64,000 bases of DNA from Rhizomys pruinosus (GCA_009823505.1 VZQC01006876.1:2315285-2379284), one strand, 5' to 3'; shown: positions 1-10,757, numbered from the stretch's first letter. Numbers and translations: made by a program. Notes: generated by a model not told the origin, from the letters alone.

Positions 1-253
1 GGAGCTGTCTGGGGAGGTTTTAGGAGATGTGGCCTTCCTGAAGGAAGCATATCACTGTGGGTGGACTTTAATAGTGATTAAGCCTCCTGGGCTTCCCAGT
101 CATTCTGGGCTTCCTGTGCCTGCTTAAAGATGTGACCAGTCAGCTTCCTGCCCCTGCCGTCTCCTGCCACACCTCCCCGCCATAAACCAAATAAATTTTT
201 CCTTCTATTGGCCTTGGCCATGGTGTCTTATCACAGCAACAGAAAATAACTCA
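1..253 (+). mobile_element. MaLR-like LTR, 3' part (cut by window start)
   Basis: The segment has the rodent LTR pattern 'ctgtctggggaggtttt...' followed by an AATAAA at 190-195 and the ending 'tcttatcacagcaacagaaaataact'. It matches the remembered ORR1/MT-type MaLR 3' end, and its start lies outside the window. Class is reasonably sure, subfamily is not. Confidence 0.55.
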
Positions 254-284
254 TATCCTCCCTAAAGTTGTTTCTTTTTTCTCT

Positions 285-439
285 CTCTCTTTTTCAGTCT
301 TTTCAAGACAGGGTCTCCCTATAGTCCCAGCTCTCCTGGAACTCGCTCTGTAGACCAGGCTGGCCTTGAACTCACAAAGATCTGCCTGCCTCTGCCTCCC
401 GAGTGCTAGGATTAAAGGCACGCACCACCACGCCTGGCT
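285..439 (-). mobile_element. B1 SINE
   Basis: A full-length 7SL-derived B1 is read here as its reverse complement: 'gagacagggtctcc' at the left and the Pol III head 'ggattaaaggcacgcaccaccacgcctggc' region at the right. Similar flanks (cctaaagtt..ttct) at 261 and 440 look like a target-site duplication. Confidence 0.92.
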
Positions 440-616
440 CCTAAAGTTTTTTCTGTGGAATATTTTGTACAGTGATGAGAAAAATAATTGCAGTTTGTAA
501 TTTCTCTCATCCAACTACTAACCAAACCTGACCCTGCCTAACTTCTGAGATCAGGCAGAATTGGGCATCTCCAGGGCAGCATGGCTATAGGCTATGTTAG
601 TCATTTCTTTTGTTCT

Positions 617-739
617 ATTTTTGGTCCCAATGGGCCTAGAATCAATCTATGTAAACCAGGCCAGCCTCCATCTCATAGAGATTGGCTTGCTCTGCCTCCT
701 GAGTGCTGGGATCAAAGGCCTGTGCCACTATGCCTGGCT
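617..739 (-). mobile_element. Degraded B1 SINE
   Basis: Diverged B1 core with 'gtaaaccaggccagcctccatctcatagag' order and the terminal 'gtgccactatgcctggct'. Many substitutions suggest an older copy. Confidence 0.75.
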
Positions 740-769
740 ATGTTACAAATTTCCTGTGTTATTTTATTG

Positions 770-862
770 AATTTTCACAATAGCCTTTCAAAAATTGGTA
801 TTGTCTCCACTTTATAAATGGAGAAATTAAGAGTCAGAGAAGTTGTGGTAGGTTATCTAAAA
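770..862. mobile_element. Possible MIR fragment
   Basis: The segment resembles the MIR core ('ctttataaatggagaaattaagagtcagagaag' order). It is short and old, so the call is tentative. Confidence 0.4.
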
Positions 863-1025
863 ATATGGCTGTCTGAATTCTTCTCATCCCTGACCAAGCA
901 TGCAGCTCCTCTCATCAAGAGGTGAGTTCTGTGGAGACAGAGACATGGCTCAGTAGACAAAGTGCTTGCCACAAATGCATAAGGACCTGAATTTATCTCT
1001 AGCACCCACATTAAAAACTGGGTAC

Positions 1026-1292
1026 GGGGCTGGAGAGACAGCCTAGTGGTTAAGAGCACCGACGCTCTTGCAGAAGACCCGGGTTCGATCCCCAGCACCC
1101 ACATGGCAGCTAAGAACCGTCTGTAACTCCAATTCCAGAACTCCAGTTCCAGGGGAATCCGAGACCCTCTTCTGACCTCCGCGGCATTGCACGACACGGG
1201 TGCACAGACCTGCATGCAGACAGTACATTCATACACATACAGAAATAAATAAATTTAAAAAAAATTTTTAAAAAAATTAAAAATAAATAAAT
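1026..1292 (+). mobile_element. B2-type SINE with internal duplication, inserted in B4
   Basis: Starts 'ggggctggagagacagcc' and ends in an A-rich tail. A perfect 13-base direct repeat (aaaaactgggtac) at 1013-1025 and 1293-1305 marks the target-site duplication. Carries the extra 'ccaattccag' segment of the subfamily discussed in findings. Confidence 0.93.
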
Positions 1293-1440
1293 AAAAACTG
1301 GGTACAGTGGTACAGGTCTGTAATATCAGCTCTAGGGAAGAGGAGACAGGAAGATCCCTCAGGCTTCCAGGCCAGGAAATCTAGCTGAATCAGTGAGCTC
1401 TGGGTTCAGTGAGAGATCCTGTTTCAAAAAAGTAAGGTGG

Positions 1441-1600
1441 AAGCCAGGTGAGGTGGTTCACACCTTTAATCCCAGCACTCAGGAGGCAGAGACAGGTGGA
1501 TCTCTGTGAGTTTGTTCAAGGCCTAAGACATATAGCAAGTTCCAGGCCACCTGGGGCTATAGGGAGACTCTGTCTTGAGTAAACCAATCAATAAATCAGT
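1441..1600 (+). mobile_element. B1 SINE inserted in B4
   Basis: B1 with 'cacctttaatcccagcactcaggaggcagag', interrupting the B4 body between its 'gtaaggtgg' and 'gagcaattg' elements. The tail is the A-rich 'aaatcagtaagtaa'. Confidence 0.88.
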
Positions 1601-1671
1601 AAGTAAAGGAGAGCAATTGAAGAGGACACTTGACAACAACTTCTAGCCTCCACATACATGTGCACACATAG

Positions 1672-1675
1672 GCAC

Positions 1676-1727
<52 letters not shown>
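1672..1727. repeat. (GA)n microsatellite
   Basis: Uninterrupted AG dinucleotides over about 44 bases, grown from the 3' end of the B4. Confidence 0.97.
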
Positions 1728-1728
<1 letters not shown>

Positions 1729-2080
1729 AGTCCCTTTTGGCCATGTGTGAGGCACAGGCAGCATTCTGGGACTGCTGAGCCCAGGCCTTTAGTGGACCAG
1801 AAGTTGCTGCTTCTTGTTCTTGGAATTCTGAGGCCACCATGCTGTGAGGAAGCCCAAGCTACCTGTGTGGAGGTCATACAGAGGGAAACCAAGAATTTTC
1901 TGGCTAGCAGCTCCACCTCATCCACCAGCAGAATGCAGAAGCAAGAATGAACACATGAATGAGACCAAGTAAGGCCACCGAAATATCAATCCATTGTACC
2001 ATACAATCATGAAAAATAACAAATTTTTGTTTGCTCAGGGGTATGTTATGCAGCAGGGAATGACTTATTGCAGAAATAGG
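1728..2080. other. Unassigned; possible old LTR fragment
   Basis: The stretch 'gaggccaccatgctgtgagg' and its surroundings recall an ancient LTR, but I cannot place it. No coding signal is visible. Confidence 0.3.
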
Positions 2081-2460
2081 GTGTCCTGGTTACTTTTTAT
2101 TGCTGTGATAAAAACATTAAGCAAACCAACTTGGGGAGAAAGGGGCTTATTTTTACATCTCCTAGTTCACAGTTCATCACTGAGAGAAGTTAGTGTGGGA
2201 ACTCAGAGCAGGAACTTGGAGGCAGTAGTTGAAACACAGACCATGGAGGAACACTGCTCACTGGCTTTCTCTTCTAGCCTATGCTCTTATTCAACCTAGG
2301 ACCACCTCCCCAGGAGTGGCACCATCCAGGGTGGGCTGGGCCCTTTCCCACATCATTTGGCAATCAAGAAAATGCTCCACAGACATGCTCATAGCCAATC
2401 CGATAGAGGAAATTCTTTGATGAGGTTCCCTCTTCCCAGGTGTGTCAAATTGACGACTGA
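2081..2460. mobile_element. Rodent hAT-like non-autonomous element (RCHARR1-type)
   Basis: Begins with the terminal pattern 'tgtcctggttact' and runs through 'cttggggagaaaggggctta' to 'aaaatgctccacagacatgc' and 'gtgtcaaattgacg'. This order is a common rodent interspersed repeat. The right terminus is missing. The family name is from memory. Confidence 0.6.
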
Positions 2461-2764
2461 TGCTATCCAGCAAATAAAGTGCTCCAAATTTTACAGTTAT
2501 AAGCAAAAAAGTCCAGAATTCAAGCATAGCCCATTCAGGACACACCCTCTGTTTTATTACAAGGTAAACAATTCATCCTCTAAAATGCAGGACTGTCTCT
2601 CTGGGTTGAGGGGTGTGGTGTATGAGCATCAACTGACCAGAAAGGACAAGGAAGGAAGCCATGAGCAGTTCACAGAGTGACAGTGGGAGTTGCATGGTCC
2701 TGTGCATATGCTCAAAGCTGCCAAACTGACCAGGGTCCAAGCTTCAGTAACTAGTTTGTAAACA
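2461..2764. other. No recognised feature
   Basis: I see no repeat family, splice-like exon or RNA here. Confidence 0.5.
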
Positions 2765-3143
2765 TGAAAGTGGAGTGTATTCTGCGGGCTCGAGAACTAC
2801 TGTGCTCTTTGCTGTGGCCTGTATCTGTGTCTGCAAAAGGCTCGTGTGCTACAGGTTTGGTCCCCAGCCACCAAAAAGTTGAGAGACAGTGAACCTTTAA
2901 AGGAGGGCCTTGTGGGTGGAGGTGAGGGCACTGAAGGTACCTTGGAGGGAGTATTGGAACAGGGGCCTCTTTTCTTTCTTTCTTTTTCCTTCCCAGGTGG
3001 CATAATTTCAGCAGCGTTGTCCCTCCACACGATCCCACCATGACACCGAAACCTCCAAGGTATAAGCCAAAATAAACTTTCTCTCTTTTTAAGTTGGTTA
3101 TCTAGGTATTTTGCCACAATAACAGAAAGCTAATCAATACACC
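2765..3143 (+). mobile_element. MaLR-like LTR
   Basis: Contains 'ggtttggtccccagcc', the 'aacctttaaaggagggcc' block and a terminal 'aataaactttctctctttttaagttggttatctaggtattttgccaca' order typical of MaLR LTR 3' ends with a poly(A) signal. Confidence 0.7.
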
Positions 3144-3149
3144 TACTCT

Positions 3150-3485
3150 AAGGTTTTATACGTTGAAATTCAGTTCTTATTGTGAGAAATTTAATCTGGG
3201 AGTAGTGATTGGGAGGTGACAATGATTAGATAAGGTCATTGGGGGATGACTACGACTAGACAAGGTCACTGGGGTGGGGCTCCATGCATACATACACACA
3301 TGTCCCCTCTCTCTGACCATGTGTGTCAAGTGCCACCTCAGAACACTGTCAGCAGGAAGCCCATCACCAAATGTAGCTCCTGGCTGTTAACTTCCAGAAG
3401 CAGGAGCCCAAATAAACCTCTTATCATTTTTTTATTTAAAGTTTTCCTGTCTGTAATATCCAGGTATTAGCAAAACAAAAGAGAC
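3150..3485 (+). mobile_element. MLT1/MaLR-like LTR fragment
   Basis: Two imperfect copies of 'gataaggtcattgggg' are followed by 'cccaaataaacctcttatc' and 'aatatccaggtattagcaaaaca'. This is the end pattern of old MaLR LTRs, directly behind the preceding LTR in the same orientation. Confidence 0.5.
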
Positions 3486-3847
3486 CAATGCATATCTCCT
3501 AATAAAAAAATTGAGGAAGAGGAAAAAATTAGATTCTTGGAAAGTTCAATTCAATAGCTTTGCTCAGGTGAAGCGTTGATATTTGTGCTGATCGATGTGC
3601 AGCACGTGTTGCTGGGATATAGCTGTGAATTCTAAACCCGTGCATGACTACTACCAAGTTAACTGCCCCCACCCTTCAAAAAGAAGAAAACCTGGTTAGT
3701 AGGTTAGCCTCTGTATGTGAGCCTTGCTTGGCATTAGAATTCCATCTTCCTGTCTTCCCTAATCATTATCCCTACCACAGAGGCAGACTGGGCCCTGTGC
3801 TCAGCCAGTGTCCAAGAGCACTCAAGTTTCCTCCACTCAGGATCAGA
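3486..3847. other. No recognised feature
   Basis: Unique-looking sequence; no repeat or gene recognised. Confidence 0.5.
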
Positions 3848-3932
3848 GCTGGAGAGGTGTGGATGTAGCTGTGGTAGTGTTCACTGGCCCAGCATGCTCG
3901 GTGCTCTAGGTTCAATCCCCAAAACCAACAAT
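3848..3932 (+). mobile_element. ID-like tRNA SINE
   Basis: Has the degenerate Pol III A- and B-box order of ID elements ('agctgtggtagtg', 'ggttcaatcccc'). The body is diverged. Confidence 0.55.
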
Positions 3933-4289
3933 AAATCCAGAGCTAGATAATTAGGAATCCGTGGCCCTGACATAACCCCTGCCTTAGAGTCTGAATGAAC
4001 TGAGAGCAAACGAAGAGGTCAGGCACCTCGTTATAGCACCAGACTTCTGTGTGCAGTCCTCCCATCCCATGAGTGACACGCCAGTGACCATGACTGGATA
4101 TCTTGATGGAAATAAAAGCCCCAGTGTTCGTGCAGCATTTGCCAATTGCTATTGTATAGGAATTCCCTCAGTCAACGTCAAGCTACCAGTGTGACAGTCC
4201 ATTCATGAGAGCTCAACTGGCTCTGCCTTTATCAACAGCCCCAGTGCCACTGAGACCCATTCACCTAACTGTATAACATGGTACCATTA
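3933..4289. other. No recognised feature
   Basis: Unique-looking sequence between SINEs. Confidence 0.5.
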
Positions 4290-4305
4290 AAATTACATTC
4301 AACTG

Positions 4306-4532
4306 AGGGGTTGGAGAGATGGTTCAGTGGTTAAGAGCACTGGCTGCTCTTGCAGAGGACCCGGGTTCGGTTCCCAGCACTTATGTAGCAGCTAGCAACT
4401 GTCCATATCTCCAGTTCCAGGGGATCCAATGCCCTCTTTCGACCTCTGAGGGCATTACACAACACTGGTGCACTTACATATATGCAGGGAATACATCCAT
4501 ACACATAAAACAAAAACAGTAAATAAAAAAAT
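4306..4532 (+). mobile_element. B2-type SINE
   Basis: Complete element with tRNA-like head ('gagatggttcagtggttaag'), body and A-rich tail. Imperfect target-site duplications (aaattacattca) lie at 4290 and 4533. Confidence 0.93.
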
Positions 4533-4689
4533 AAATTACATTCAGCTCAAAGTGACAGAAATAATAGATGGTGATAGCTTAGCAGCTTCATTTCTCCCTA
4601 TGAGAAAGGAATCCAGAGACAGGTGATCTACAGCTACTGTTTGGAACTGTCCTGTATAATGACCATCCTTGTAGCACCTGGATCTGCCA

Positions 4690-5010
4690 CCCCAGAGAGA
4701 CGGCCCTCCTCTTCAGGGTTGAAATGGTAATACACAGACTTGGAAACTTATAAATAACAGAGATTTATTTGGCTCCTGGCCCTGGAGGCTGGCCCGTCCA
4801 AGAGGATGGTGCTGGCACCTGCCAAAGGCCACGTGCTTCCTGGTAACTAGGCTGAAGGACAAGCCAGCACATGCAGGACAGAAGCAAATCCCTTTATCAG
4901 GAACCTGCTCCTGTGATGATGACAGTGTAAATCCATTCACAAGCACGCCTCTCTCATGACCTTCTCACCTCTTGACACTGTCACGCTGTCAATTAAATGC
5001 CAATGTGTGT
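4690..5010 (-). mobile_element. MaLR/MLT1-like LTR, reverse orientation
   Basis: Reads as a reversed LTR: 'cttataaataacagagatttatttggctcctggccctggaggctgg' order, then 'catgaccttctcacctc'. Confidence 0.55.
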
Positions 5011-5353
5011 GTCGGAGAGCACACTCACACCAAAGCGGAGCATCTTAGAAATCTCACCAAAGACTTTGCTTGTTTGATAGTAAATGTAGCTCAAAACATA
5101 TTATCTGGTTCTCTTCAGCTGCACGGAAATGCCAGCTTTTAGCTGCATGCCCTGGTGCAGGTCCTCGATCTGTCAGCATGAAGCTAGAAAGACTCAGACA
5201 GAGGACCCTGTTCCGCCACTGCCATCTGGGCTGCCATTGCCGATCTTTACCATATGCTTCATGAATGTTAATTTTTATCATATTCTCAGAATTCTCAGAG
5301 TACTATTATCACTGAGAAAATGGCAGGTGAGTCCCAAGGATTTGCTTTAAAAG
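5011..5353. other. No recognised feature
   Basis: Unique-looking sequence; short ORFs on both strands overlap each other and show no family. Confidence 0.5.
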
Positions 5354-5364
5354 TGTTTAAGATG

Positions 5365-5521
5365 CCAGGCGTGGTGGTGCGCACCTTTAATCCCAGCACT
5401 TGGGAGGCAGAGGCAGGCAGATAGATCTCTGTTAGTTCAAGCCCAACCTGGTCTACAGAGTGAGTTCCAGGTCAGCTGGGGCTATAGAGAGACCCTGTCT
5501 CAAAAAGACAAAGAAAAAAAA
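5365..5521 (+). mobile_element. B1 SINE
   Basis: Near-consensus B1. An exact 11-base duplication (tgtttaagatg) at 5354-5364 and 5522-5532 fixes its ends. Confidence 0.96.
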
Positions 5522-5563
5522 TGTTTAAGATGACTGTGTCAGTTCTTTTAAAAAATATATTTT

Positions 5564-5703
5564 GCTGGGCGTGGTGGCGCATGCCTTTAATCCTAGCACT
5601 TGGGAGGCAGAGGCAGGCGGATTTTTGTGAGTTCAAGGCCAATCTGGTCTACACAGTGAGTTCCAGGACAGCTGGGACTACAGGGAGACCCTGTCTCACA
5701 AAT
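5564..5703 (+). mobile_element. B1 SINE
   Basis: Near-consensus B1 ('ctgggcgtggtggcgcatgc' to 'gaccctgtctcacaaa') only 40 bases behind the previous copy, same strand. Confidence 0.95.
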
Positions 5704-5737
5704 ATAATATATAGATATCTATTAGAATAAGATATAT

Positions 5738-6189
5738 TTTTTTTTTTTTAATTTTGTGTATACGAGTGTTTTACCTGAATGTATGTATGTGTTCAACATA
5801 CCTGCCTGGGGCCCTCAGAGGCCAGAAGAGGGCATCAGATCCCCTGGAACTTGCTTTTATAGACCATTGTAAGGTGCCATGTGGGTGCTGGAATCTAAAC
5901 CCAGGTTCTCTGCAAGAACAAGTGCTTTGGCGGATGGAGAGATGGCTCAAGGGTTAAGAGCAGGGGTTGCTCTTGCAGAGGACCCAGGTTTGATTCCCAC
6001 CACCCACATGATGGCTAACAACCTTGTAACTCCAGTTCCAAGGGATCTAATGCCCTCTTCTGTTCTCCGCAGGCTTTGCACAATACAGGAGCACTTACAT
6101 ACATACACTCATACATATAAAAATAAAAGTAAATAAACCAAATAAAAATGTTAAAAAAGAGGTGCTTTTAACCACTGAACCAACCCCAG
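5738..6189 (-). mobile_element. B2-type SINE split by an opposite B2-type
   Basis: The reversed tail and body run to about 5929 and the head remainder ('gtgcttttaaccactgaacc') resumes at 6157. The inserted element is on the other strand, so transcription through both would form a long hairpin. Confidence 0.85.
5930..6156 (+). mobile_element. B2-type SINE nested in B2-type
   Basis: Complete plus-strand element ('gatggctcaagggttaagag' to A-rich tail). The host sequence 'aagtgctttt' is repeated in variant form on both sides. Confidence 0.88.
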
Positions 6190-6369
6190 AATGTACTGAT
6201 TCTTGATGTGCAAGAAAAAATAGTTCATCAAATATGTGATTTCATAAAAATGTTTGCTCAGAACTAGGCTAAGGCAGATAATGCCACTTTGTGTTGGAAA
6301 TTATTAAATTCCAGAAAAAATATGAAGAAAATAATATGGATGATAAGAGCATCCTCTTATTATATGATG
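6190..6369. other. No recognised feature
   Basis: AT-rich unique sequence. Confidence 0.4.
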
Positions 6370-6410
6370 CATGTGTGTGTGTGTGTGTGTGTTGTGTGTG
6401 TGTGTATGTA
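6370..6410. repeat. (GT)n microsatellite
   Basis: Two GT runs separated by a single 'tt' junction. Confidence 0.95.
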
Positions 6411-7015
6411 TAATATTAAAGTGGTTATGCCAGATGCCGGAGGTGGAAAACACTGGCATTTGTTTTAATGACCCTTTCCCCAGAGAAAACTGGGGCTCAA
6501 GGAACATACTCAACTTGCCCACATCCCCACAAAATTATGCCAGTAATTCTGATAACATCCTTCTTAAACATGATGACTCTCCCTACTGCTCGATAGAGGA
6601 AAACTGTAGTGCACATTCCAGTTCTTCTGATAAAACCTTTCTATACAAATACAACTTTTAGATACAGCCTTTTTCTGTAAATGTAAACATAATTATTTAT
6701 GTAAATACAATTAAAGGCTCAATGTTATAACTAATACTGTCCTGGAAGGCTCCATGGCAGATCCCTAGGGTCCTCAGTGTCGACAGAAAACAGCCAGCAA
6801 GAGCTGCTAGTTCCCAAGAGGTCTTCTGATGTCGTTTGGGACGGGGTTTCATAACCATGGTGATTTTTAGTAAGCAATTCTGGGAAATGGAGGACAAACT
6901 TGTGAAACAGTATATCAGTAACATGAAACAATGACATGAGTCCAAAGGGAACAAATACAAATTATAGGACAAACGAAGGCACTCACATGACCTCATTTGG
7001 CAGCAGAACCTTATG
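6411..7015. other. No recognised feature
   Basis: Weak MIR-like order near 6490-6530 ('actcaacttgcccacatccccac'); otherwise unassigned. Confidence 0.35.
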
Positions 7016-7022
7016 AACCTGA

Positions 7023-7071
7023 ATGCAAATGTGTGTCAAATATATGCAAATGTATAAAAACATATGCAAAT
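7023..7071. promoter_or_regulatory. Three evenly spaced octamer (ATGCAAAT) motifs
   Basis: Exact ATGCAAAT octamers occur at 7023-7030, 7044-7051 and 7064-7071, 21 and 20 bases apart, about two helical turns. The octamer is the established POU (Oct1/Oct2/Oct4) half of composite sites. The array may equally be a decayed 20-base tandem repeat. Binding is inference only. Confidence 0.4.
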
Positions 7072-7129
7072 TTGCCTCCTAAGCAATATTCCCAAAGGAG
7101 CAAAATACACCTCTGTGTATTTATTTTTT

Positions 7130-7222
7130 ATTTTGGGGGTAGGAATAGGATACTGGGGGGTGAAACTCAGAGCCTTGTGCTTGCTAGGCAAATGCTGTAC
7201 TACTGAGCTACAGCACTGCCCG
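7130..7222 (-). mobile_element. ID/B4-head SINE fragment
   Basis: Reverse ID pattern: 'ccttgtgcttgctaggcaaatgctgtactactgagcta'. Confidence 0.75.
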
Positions 7223-8382
7223 CAGGTTTTCTCTTTGAACTAGATGGTAACTCTGTGGTATGTCATGGTTACTGTGTGTGGCCTTACCAGCATATACTTG
7301 GTAGAGAACTGAAAGTAATTGAAACTTCAACAGAATGCAGCGTACAAAGTCAGCCAGAGGGATCAAAGTAACTCAAAGAAGCCACACACTGTTAAAAGCC
7401 TCTGACATACTCTGGACAAGTTTCTGGGCAGCCTCTGAACCTGGCATTGAGTAACAAATCAAGGTCAGAGTCCCTGACATCTATGGATGCCTCTGTCTAT
7501 CCAGGGTTGCTTGTGGGCCGACCCTTTGGAGGACAGAGAGGGCGATAAGCACTCAAGGTCTCTTGGCCTCCAAAAGTGGCTGAAACTTCTAGATAACTCT
7601 GTTTTCAGAGTGGGTCCTAGACTTCCCACCAGGACACCCTCCCTTCATCAGAGAAAAGGGGCTGCACTGGCCAGTGTGGGAGACAAGAGTAGGACAGAAA
7701 CAAAGTAGAATATCCCTGGTTCCACATGACACTTTCTGCCTAGTATATTATTACAGAAAAAATACAAACAGCCTAAACTAACTGTGTACCAGAAAATGTA
7801 AGATGATCGGCTACCACTTGGTCTCTGGGTACTGCCCTGCTGAACTTCTGCACATGACATGCTATAAATACAGCCCAAATCTGACCATAAAACTCAGGTA
7901 AGGGATGGGGAGGAAGAAGCCTGGTGTTCCTCTCTGCAGCCCAGCTCATGCACAGGCAAAATAGATGAGCCAAGAGAGACACAACCCAAACCTCCTCTCT
8001 CATCATGCAAATCTAAAAATGCTTTCCAGATGGATCCAAGATACATAGCTTATCATTACATCAGAGAGCAGGCCCATTTCTGACCACATCCAAACAAACC
8101 CCTCATCCACAAGTCTACCAGGCAACTTTGTCCTTTGCAGTGTGTCTGGAGCATCCTCAAACCTAGCACTGTGGTTTCTGGGCTCTGCCCTGAACTAGCT
8201 GCTGAGACTACGTCGACCAACACGAGACCAGGTGATGTTTCAGGCCCAAGATAGTCTTTGGCTTTCCCCAATCTCATGGAAGCATCCTTCTGTCCACCTT
8301 CTCCTACTTGACCAAACAGGACAAGAAATGATATCAAAGCATCAAGATACTGTATCCCAAGTGTCAGGTGTCTGCCTTCTGT
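7223..8382. other. 1.16 kb without recognised repeat or gene
   Basis: Both strands have ORFs under 120 codons with no recognisable domain and no splice-flanked exon. Could hold an old repeat I cannot recognise. Confidence 0.45.
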
Positions 8383-8772
8383 GGTTAGTTGTCATTGTCA
8401 ATTTGATACGATTTAGAATTACCTGGAAGAGAGTCTCAGTGAAAGATTGTCAAGCTCAGCTTGGCCTGTGGTCCTGTCTGTGGGGGACCATTTTGACTAC
8501 TGTAATTCATGTGGGAAAACTCGCCCACCTGTGGGTGACACCATTCTCTAGGCAGGGGATTCTAAACGTAAAAATGGAGTAGAGAAGCCAACTGAGCACA
8601 GGGACGCATTCATTTATTGCTCGCTGTTCGTGACTAAGGATATTATATGACAACTCCTTCGACCTATGGTGAGCTATAACCTGGAACTGTGTGCTAAAAT
8701 AAACCCTGTCTCCCCAGTTGCTTTTTTTTCCAGGATATTTTACCATAGCAATAGTAAAGAAAACTAAGATAC
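8383..8772 (+). mobile_element. URR1-type hAT DNA transposon
   Basis: Follows the remembered URR1 order: 'gtcaatttgat', 'acctggaagagagtctcagtg', 'ggcctgtgg', 'atgtgggaaaact', 'gggtgacaccattctctagg', 'gtgctaaaataaaccctgtctcc'. Non-autonomous, no transposase ORF. Confidence 0.8.
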
Positions 8773-9167
8773 ATTCCAAACCTGTAGAAAACTCTGTAGT
8801 AAGCTAAGCTGAAGGCAGAGCTGAAGCTTAAGAGAGGCTGAAAGCTAGAAAATGGATTACGATTGATTGAGTTTCAAGTGACAGAAAAATGACAGTGGTT
8901 TGAAAATTAACTGGCCTCACACATAAAACTAACATTGGACTCAGACAGGCTACAGCTCTTGAGGAAGCTGTACAAAGTCGCCAGGGACTCGGACTCTTCC
9001 ATGCTGTAGTTCCCATATTCTGAGCACAAGGCTCCCACAGCTGCAGGAGTTCTAGATGTCGCTCCTAGTAACAAGCATGGTATACTGTTTCTAACAACAG
9101 TCCCCTCCCCAGTGTATTACTTCTCTCTGTATATAAACACCTTTGTAATGTCAAGAACACCCACCTC
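8773..9167. other. No recognised feature
   Basis: Unique-looking sequence. Confidence 0.45.
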
Positions 9168-9372
9168 AGACTAGAGATATAGCTCAGTTGGCAGAGTGCT
9201 TGCCTAGCATGCATGAAGTGCTGGGTTCAGTGTCCAGCACCTGAACAGAGCTTAGTGGTACACACCTGTAATCTCAGAAGTTGGGAAGTAGAGGCAGGAG
9301 GATCAGAAGTTCAAGGTCATCCTTGATTACATATGAGTTTGATTCCGGCCTGGATACATGAGAGCTTGTCTC
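9168..9372 (+). mobile_element. B4 SINE (ID-B1 chimera)
   Basis: An ID head ('atagctcagttggcagagtgcttgcc') is joined to a B1-like body ('cacacctgtaatctcagaag') and tail 'gagagcttgtctcaaaaaa'. Confidence 0.88.
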
Positions 9373-9541
9373 AAAAAAAGAAGGATGAGGAAAAAGAGGA
9401 AGAGGAGGAGGAAGAGCAAAAAGAAGAAGATGAGAAGGAAGAGGAGGAGGGAGAAGAGGAAGAAAAAGAAGAGGAAAAAGAAGAAGAGGAAGAGGAAGGA
9501 GAGGAAGAAGAAAAAGAGGCAGAAGAAGAGGAAGAGAGGCC
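9373..9541. repeat. Purine-only (GAA/GGA)n tract
   Basis: About 165 bases of nearly pure A/G on the plus strand, grown from the B4 tail. ORFs through it give only Glu- or Lys/Arg-rich nonsense. Confidence 0.95.
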
Positions 9542-9984
9542 TCTTTGATTATCAAGACCCGGGACCTATTTATCTGCCCTTAGATCAAAGTTGACCAGTA
9601 ACAGCAGAATTGCCCTTGTATAAATGACAGGGACGAGACCTTAAGGGGTCTCAAAGCTCCTCTAAACCCCTGAGACCAGTATGCTGTGATAAAACCTATT
9701 GGCTTAAATGAGATAATTCAGGGAGAACTGCTGGTTCCTGGCTACTGGACATGCTCTCCAAGCCATTGTAGATCCCATAACCAGGAGGGGACATCAGCCA
9801 TGACAGCAAGAGAAACCTTGCAACTTTCCAACCCATAGAAGCACAAAACTAAGATGGTCATCTCTCTTAACAAGAAGGACACACTCTTCAGAAATGCGAT
9901 TCTCTCATTGTGTAAACATCCCATCTGGCCCTGACATCAATCTGCATGCTCTAGGTCAGTCACCCCACTTGGCTATGGTTTGTT
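9542..9984. other. No recognised feature
   Basis: Unassigned sequence. Confidence 0.45.
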
Positions 9985-10355
9985 TGCTTGCTTATTTGGT
10001 GTGCGAGTTTGTGGTATATGTGCATGGTGTATGTGTGGATGCACGCACCCTGCATCAGCATGGTGCTAAACAAGGACATCAGGTGTCTTTCTCCATCGCT
10101 CTCTACCTTATTCCCTTGGGAAAATTTCTCATTGAACCTAGAACTCAAAGTTTGTTTCTCCCAGCTAGACTTGCTGGCCAGAAAGTCTCAGCTAGAGGTC
10201 TTCCTGTCTCTTGCCCACCTTCCCATCCCCTAGTGCTAACATTGCCAGTATGTACAGCCACAAACAGCTTTTACATGAGGGCTGCAGATCTGAACCCAGG
10301 TCCTCTTGCCTGGCCAGTAAGTGCTTTTACCCACTGAGCTAACTCAACCTCCCCC
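9985..10355 (-). mobile_element. B4-like composite SINE, reverse
   Basis: A TG-rich left edge, a diverged body and the reverse ID head 'gatctgaacccaggtcctcttgcctggccagtaagtgctttt' order at the right. Confidence 0.6.
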
Positions 10356-10494
10356 AAACACACACATTTGGCTTCCAGACACAGTCAAGAGACACAACAG
10401 ACAGAAGATGAATGAGACTCCTGCATGTGTCAAGGGGCAGGCTGTTCTACAGTCAATTTTATTAGTAAAAGACACTCTAAAATAATAATAAAAG

Positions 10495-10577
10495 CACTAT
10501 GTAGCCCAGGCTAGCCTCCAACTTGGAGCATCCTCCTGCATCTGCCTCCTGAGTACTGTACACCACTATGCCTGACT
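10495..10577 (-). mobile_element. B1/PB1 fragment
   Basis: Reverse B1 order: 'tatgtagcccaggctagcctcc' then 'gcatctgcctcctgagta'. Truncated at both ends. Confidence 0.7.
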
Positions 10578-10757
10578 AGGAAATAGTTCTTAACACTATA
10601 GGCTGCTGGACTCTGGTGTGGTTATCAAAAGAAAAAAAAACAGTTTACTTTAAACATTTAATACTTCTATTAAATTAGTTCTATTTTGAATTCTACAATC
10701 ATGTAACATGTTACTCCAAAAAGTAAAATGAATATGCCAATGAGCTGGGCTGAAGAG

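Larger units (their letters stand above)
915..1671 (+). mobile_element. B4-type SINE, split by a B2-type and a B1
   Basis: The ID-like head ('atggctcagtagacaaagtgcttgcc', near 944) is followed after an inserted B2-type SINE by the B4 body (1306-1440, with 'ggttcagtgagagatcctg'). After an inserted B1 comes the 3' part (1601-1671). Reading across the two inserts restores a single B4. Confidence 0.75.

Noticed and set aside
1043..1236. Recurring ORFs containing 'CRGGQKRVSDSPGTG' or 'GDRTRVLCKS'
   Set aside because: These come from antisense reading of B2-type SINEs and recur at 26173, 30215, 49123, 59030 and 60326.
4306..4400. tRNA genes
   Set aside because: A- and B-box-like words occur only as heads of B2-type and ID/B4 SINEs; no cloverleaf outside them.
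9333..9594. Glu-rich and Lys/Arg-rich ORFs
   Set aside because: Translations of a purine-only simple repeat; likewise at 32328-32559 and 56291-56538.
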